Shown here one piece after another: positions 60,620 through 64,000 of a stretch of DNA of 64,000 bases; within the stretch, counting starts at the first letter, position 1; each line of letters begins with the position of its first letter. Below the pieces are notes generated by a model that saw nothing but the letters and a program-made list of their open reading frames with translations, was not told the origin of the DNA and made no database searches. A program made the translations under genes and the position numbers. Source of the stretch: Bacteroidota bacterium (GTDB lineage: Bacteria; Bacteroidota; Bacteroidia; Bacteroidales; VadinHA17); the NCBI GenBank assembly GCA_029552825.1, contig JAKPDL010000182.1:1-64000 (forward strand). The letters run 5' to 3'.

Positions 60620-63046
60620 TCAGAAATAAGCCGTGAATTTTAAGTTAAGACTTCTTCCTGTAAGGTAATCGGGTATTGCGAATTGCCTTGAGCGGCCACT
60701 CTGGTTATTGACAGTCTTTATCCAGAAATATGAAACAGTATTGTTTATATCAAGCAGGTTGAAAATCTCTACACATACAATCAATTCTTCTATGCCACTC
60801 ATGAAACCGGATGACGAAAAGTTATTGAAGACTTTTGTCATCCCGAGGTCAACGCGCCGGTATGGAGGCAACCTGTGATACTGGTCGTACCGGCTGTTAA
60901 ATGGAGATATTACCGGCAGTCCTGTCACAAACGAAATGTTAATATGTGCCCTGTAACTCGGATTTCCGGGTAAATAATCCTGGAAAAATATATTGCAGTT
61001 GAGTGTCTGTTCCGAAGGTGATGGAAACATATCCTCGATAATACCAGGCATTTCTAGTTTCGAATCCATAATAGAAAGGCTGAACCACGATTCGGCGCCT
61101 TCGACAAATTCACCATTCAGTCTGAAGTCAATACCCCTGCTGTAACCTGTAGCCATGTTATCTCCTTCGTATATTATTCTTACATTATCAAGACGGTAAG
61201 GGATAATACCAGAAAGCTTTTTGTTGTAAATCTCTGCTGTGAATCTGAATGGTCTTTCCCATGCTTTGAAGTCGTACGACATGCCTGTTACTACATGAAA
61301 TGATTTCTGGGACTTGATATTTTTATTAAGTGTTCCGTCAGGGAAGCGCATCTCTCTGTAAAAGGGCGGCTGAATATATGCTCCTGATGCCAGCCACGCC
61401 GAGATGCCCTTTTCCATTTCAACTCTGGCAGAAAACCTTGGACAGGCAAAAAACTCTGATGTAAATGAGTTATATGTGCTTCTTATCCCTCCTGTTAGTA
61501 TTGTATTGTATTTTTCTCCCCTTAATGTTGCCCTTGCTTCTCCATATGCTTCGTAAATACGGTTGATTATTCTGTTGCTCCCTTTCAACATTGAACTTAC
61601 TCTGAGTTCGCCGTTTGTATTCCATGGAATTGAAAAGCCTGCTGAGTCAACCATTTTCCATTCACGGATATTATCGTTAATGATTTCATTGTTTGCCTTC
61701 AGACCCCATCTGAAAGACAGGTTATCTGAAGCGTTCATAAAACCGCTGTACTTTATCGTAAAAAATCTTGCACTGATTTTGTTCCGTGCATGCGAAAGGA
61801 AACTTCCTACTCCTATGTTTAACAGAGTATCAACCATGTTTTCAGAACCCATATTCCTGTCCAGCATGTTTAGACTGTAAAATCCCCTGATGTCGAATTG
61901 TTCCCTTTCGTTTGTTCCGAAATTTGAAATAATTATCTTATGTGTTGATTTTATTCCAGAATATTTCCAGGTTAATGCAGTGTTCCAGGTCTGGTACCTG
62001 TCTTTTTCTCTTCCTTCGAAGACAACATAGAGCCTATAGGCTTCAGTTTCATTTCCAAACTTGCTTTCCCTGCTGCGCGGTACATAATTATAGGTATTGG
62101 ATGAATAAGTGCCAAACAGTGAAATCTCCGACTTATTTCCAGTCTTAATGGTTACAATGCTCTGTATATCTGCAAAAACTGGCAGGTAATCGCCTTTTGA
62201 ATCAAGGGTTTTTAGCATAAGCCTGCTCGATTTGTACCTTAGTCCGGTAAGCCAGGTTATTTTACCCGAGCGACTTATCCCTTCAAAATGTGCAGTGTTA
62301 ATCAATAATCCTGCAGAAACTGAACCTTTTAAATTATCAGGGCGCCTGTAAGTAATATCGAGTACCGATGACATTTTATCGCCGTATGTGACGCCGAAAC
62401 CACCTGCTGAAAACAACACTGAGCTCACCATATCTGGGTTTATAACGCTAAGACCTTCCTGTTGACCTGATCTTATCAGAAAAGGCCTGAATATTTCAAC
62501 GTCATTGATATAAACCAGGTTTTCATCGAAGTTTCCGCCTCTTACCGAATACTGGCTGCTGAGTTCGTTATTTGAGGAAACACCCGGAAGAGTTTTCAGT
62601 ACAGTCTCAAAACTGCCCGATGCTGAAGGCATCATGCTGAAATCTTTCGGAGAAATACTGATCATTCCTGCTCCAGACTGCTTGCTCCGGGCTGATACAG
62701 TAATTTCATCAAGTCCTGTAACCTTTCTGCTGAGGATTATTTCTCCCAGATCAATATTATAGTTACAAACGATTGTTATCGCTTTTCTTTCATAACCTGT
62801 GACAGAAATACTGAGAATATGCTCTTTTCCATCTTTCAGAACAGAAAGGGAGAATAAACCATGATTATCGGTATATATGCCTGTATTATAGTTGCTTATA
62901 GTTATGGTTGCATTTTCAACTGGAATTCCTGTTGTATCTTTTACAACACCTCTGATAACAATTAGATCCTGGGCAGTTGAATAACTATTACTCAGAAAGA
63001 CTAAAGGAATAACAGCCTGGATTATTATTTTGGGTAACCGGACCAT
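60620..63046 (-). CDS. TonB-dependent receptor with carboxypeptidase-like regulatory domain
   Basis: 808 residues. Signal peptide (to about 25), a carboxypeptidase-like regulatory domain at about 28-110 (VIRGVVKDTTGIPVENATITISNYNTGIYTDNHG), a plug at about 115-225 (VLKTLPGVSSNNELSSQYSVRGGNFDENLVYINDVEI), and a beta barrel to the C-terminal Phe. It lacks the SusC signature and has no SusD partner, so it resembles a ferric-chelate or other small-molecule receptor. The start ATG abuts the stop of the preceding gene, implying coupled translation. Confidence 0.92.
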   Translation of the reverse strand: MVRLPKIIIQAVIPLVFLSNSYSTAQDLIVIRGVVKDTTGIPVENATITISNYNTGIYTDNHGLFSLSVLKDGKEHILSISVTGYERKAITIVCNYNIDLGEIILSRKVTGLDEITVSARSKQSGAGMISISPKDFSMMPSASGSFETVLKTLPGVSSNNELSSQYSVRGGNFDENLVYINDVEIFRPFLIRSGQQEGLSVINPDMVSSVLFSAGGFGVTYGDKMSSVLDITYRRPDNLKGSVSAGLLINTAHFEGISRSGKITWLTGLRYKSSRLMLKTLDSKGDYLPVFADIQSIVTIKTGNKSEISLFGTYSSNTYNYVPRSRESKFGNETEAYRLYVVFEGREKDRYQTWNTALTWKYSGIKSTHKIIISNFGTNEREQFDIRGFYSLNMLDRNMGSENMVDTLLNIGVGSFLSHARNKISARFFTIKYSGFMNASDNLSFRWGLKANNEIINDNIREWKMVDSAGFSIPWNTNGELRVSSMLKGSNRIINRIYEAYGEARATLRGEKYNTILTGGIRSTYNSFTSEFFACPRFSARVEMEKGISAWLASGAYIQPPFYREMRFPDGTLNKNIKSQKSFHVVTGMSYDFKAWERPFRFTAEIYNKKLSGIIPYRLDNVRIIYEGDNMATGYSRGIDFRLNGEFVEGAESWFSLSIMDSKLEMPGIIEDMFPSPSEQTLNCNIFFQDYLPGNPSYRAHINISFVTGLPVISPFNSRYDQYHRLPPYRRVDLGMTKVFNNFSSSGFMSGIEELIVCVEIFNLLDINNTVSYFWIKTVNNQSGRSRQFAIPDYLTGRSLNLKFTAYF

Positions 63047-63730
63047 TTATTTCTGTCGGCGTGCTTTTGTTTTGCTGCCTGACTTCTCTTCTGATTTTTC
63101 ATTTTTAAGAAGTCCGCTTTTCAGTCCGCTGAAGAATTTTGCCCATGCAAAAGGATTGAGCAGGTTGTTAGCTGGATTCTGATTGCGTGTCATAATGGCA
63201 TTGGCATTCTGCTGCATTGCCATCCTGAATCCGGCTTCGGGCGTAACTGCATACGCTCCGGTCTGGTTTATGCTCTCCTGTATAAGATAGAGATTTTCAT
63301 ACATGTATTGAATCTCCGGCTTGATAACAGGCCGGGTGGCAAGAAATTCCCTTTTGAATTCCTCATAGGTTTTCCATGGAAATATTGTTATGCCTTCAAT
63401 TGAAATGGTATCGGCAACAAGCATTACATCCTGCTTGTAGATACGGCCATCAAAATCGGAAGGGATACTGTAAGAATATTTTTTATAACCTAGTGCACTG
63501 ATGATTATTGTATCTCCGGGCATGGATATAATGGAATAAATACCTGTTACTTCACTTATTGTACCCCTCCGAAGTTTTTGGGAAAATACCGAGGCATTGT
63601 ATACAGGCTCGTTCTCACGGTTAGTAATTACCCCGCTTGCCTGTATAAGTTTATACTTTTGACTTTCCTGAGCCTCTAATACTCTCAGGGATACCACCAA
63701 CAAAAAAAATATATAAAATACCCTTCTCAA
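63047..63730 (-). CDS. Carboxypeptidase-like regulatory domain protein, partner of the receptor
   Basis: 227 residues starting with TTG (63730); upstream in-frame stops leave no ATG, and the signal peptide (MRRVFYIFFLLVVSLRVLEAQ) demands this start. The mature protein begins with a carboxypeptidase-like regulatory domain (VITNRENEPVYNASVFSQKLRRGTISEVTGIYSI), then a helical segment and a lysine-rich tail (KNEKSEEKSGSKTKARRQK). It ends with TAA directly followed by the receptor ATG. Such proteins may be periplasmic accessory factors of the receptor. Function unknown. Confidence 0.85.
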   Translation of the reverse strand: MRRVFYIFFLLVVSLRVLEAQESQKYKLIQASGVITNRENEPVYNASVFSQKLRRGTISEVTGIYSIISMPGDTIIISALGYKKYSYSIPSDFDGRIYKQDVMLVADTISIEGITIFPWKTYEEFKREFLATRPVIKPEIQYMYENLYLIQESINQTGAYAVTPEAGFRMAMQQNANAIMTRNQNPANNLLNPFAWAKFFSGLKSGLLKNEKSEEKSGSKTKARRQK

Positions 63731-63893
63731 TAGTTGTTTTTATTTATAACGCAATCCGACAAAAAAGAGTCTGTAAAGTAAATAATAATGATTTTATTTG
63801 GTAAAACTTTTAACTTAATTTTAATAAATGAATTGTTCTGGTTAAACAATTTCTTGTTTGCTGTTCCTGATAAAAATCGTTATTGAGTTGATT

Positions 63894-63901
63894 TAATTTT
63901 G
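63894..63901 (+). promoter_or_regulatory. -7 promoter element of the gene at 63934
   Basis: TAATTTTG matches TAnnTTTG exactly, 33 bases upstream of the start codon. No -33 element is clear at 19-21 bases. Confidence 0.45.
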
Positions 63902-63933
63902 TTAATATTACCATGTTATAAAAATCCTCTATT

Positions 63934-64000
63934 ATGCAGAGATTATTGTTGCTTGGAGATGAGGCAATTGCTCAGGGCGCTATTGATGCAGGCATAAGCG
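63934..64000 (+). CDS. iorA: Indolepyruvate ferredoxin oxidoreductase alpha subunit, N-terminal fragment
   Basis: Only the first 22 codons are in the window: MQRLLLLGDEAIAQGAIDAG followed by IS. The LLLGDEAIAQGAIDAG pattern is the N-terminus of IorA-type 2-oxoacid:ferredoxin oxidoreductases, which oxidise aryl pyruvates to acyl-CoA. The rest lies outside the window. Confidence 0.7.
   Translation, partial: MQRLLLLGDEAIAQGAIDAGIS

Noticed and set aside
1-64000. CRISPR arrays, insertion sequences, prophage or rRNA operons
   Set aside because: I looked for regularly spaced repeats, transposase or integrase motifs and rRNA sequence on both strands and saw none; the only mobile-element hint is the tRNA remnant at the left edge.

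Overview
The window is 64 kb of what looks like chromosomal core from a member of the Bacteroidota, most likely an uncultured Bacteroidales-type organism. The evidence is the gene families present (DUF3822 beside rsmD, BT_3928-family DoxX protein beside tpiA, STAS plus ribonuclease Z, SiaB/SiaC, OmpA proteins with PD40 propellers, TonB-dependent receptor with a carboxypeptidase-like regulatory domain), start codons that mostly lack a Shine-Dalgarno sequence, and several upstream matches to the Bacteroidetes promoter (TTTG, 19 bases, TAnnTTTG). Base composition looks AT-rich and even, and there are no rRNA genes, insertion sequences, integrases or CRISPR arrays. It is densely packed, mostly housekeeping DNA rather than an island.

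Layout. 1-431: the 3' half of a tRNA-Asp-like sequence carrying a perfect palindrome, then a terminator. 432-3074: a GH2 exo-beta-glucosaminidase-like lipoprotein. 3498-9004: a small membrane ORF, rsmD, DUF3822, a RecD-like helicase, yjbQ and a phosphohexomutase. 9026-12734: nucleotide-sugar genes on the minus strand (ugd, rfbA, rfbC, rfbD; rfbB is absent). 13032-19709: rpsA, STAS protein, ribonuclease Z, guaA and a CtpA-type protease. 20009-24100: a SiaB/SiaC kinase-substrate pair, then a TerB-like/ABC exporter fusion facing it. 24178-28313: flavin reductase, clpB, and an STAS/Hpt pair. 28600-30693: a PorE-like OmpA protein. 30782-37762: gcvT, comB, and a serine/PLP operon (serC, serA, DUF1015, YggS, DHOD-like). 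38056-39415: two unknown envelope proteins. 39473-44423: uvrA, an ECF sigma factor with a small acidic protein, and an SPFH plus Arc-type regulator operon. 44443-52386: rsmE, a 1494-residue secreted protein of unknown function, tpiA, BT_3928-family protein and tmk. 52485-54175: folP and cdaA. 54267-56091: an unknown lipoprotein and a secreted ankyrin protein with a beta-rich, barrel-like C-terminus. 56195-63730: serine hydrolase, SRAP protein, TonB, AEC transporter, nitroreductase, TonB-dependent receptor and its partner. 63934-64000: the first codons of an indolepyruvate oxidoreductase alpha subunit.

Two themes stand out. First, partner-switching and phospho-signalling parts are unusually concentrated between 15 and 28 kb (two STAS proteins, SiaB/SiaC, one Hpt), without the sigma factor, anti-sigma factor or histidine kinase they should act on. 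Second, several envelope proteins of unknown role (the 1494-residue protein, the ankyrin/barrel fusion, the 38-39 kb pair and the TerB/ABC exporter) sit in conserved-looking core neighbourhoods and are the best candidates for undescribed biology. A compact regulatory candidate is the SPFH-Arc operon, whose own start region holds two 8-base palindromes one helical turn apart. I ran no searches; family names come from motifs read in the translations.
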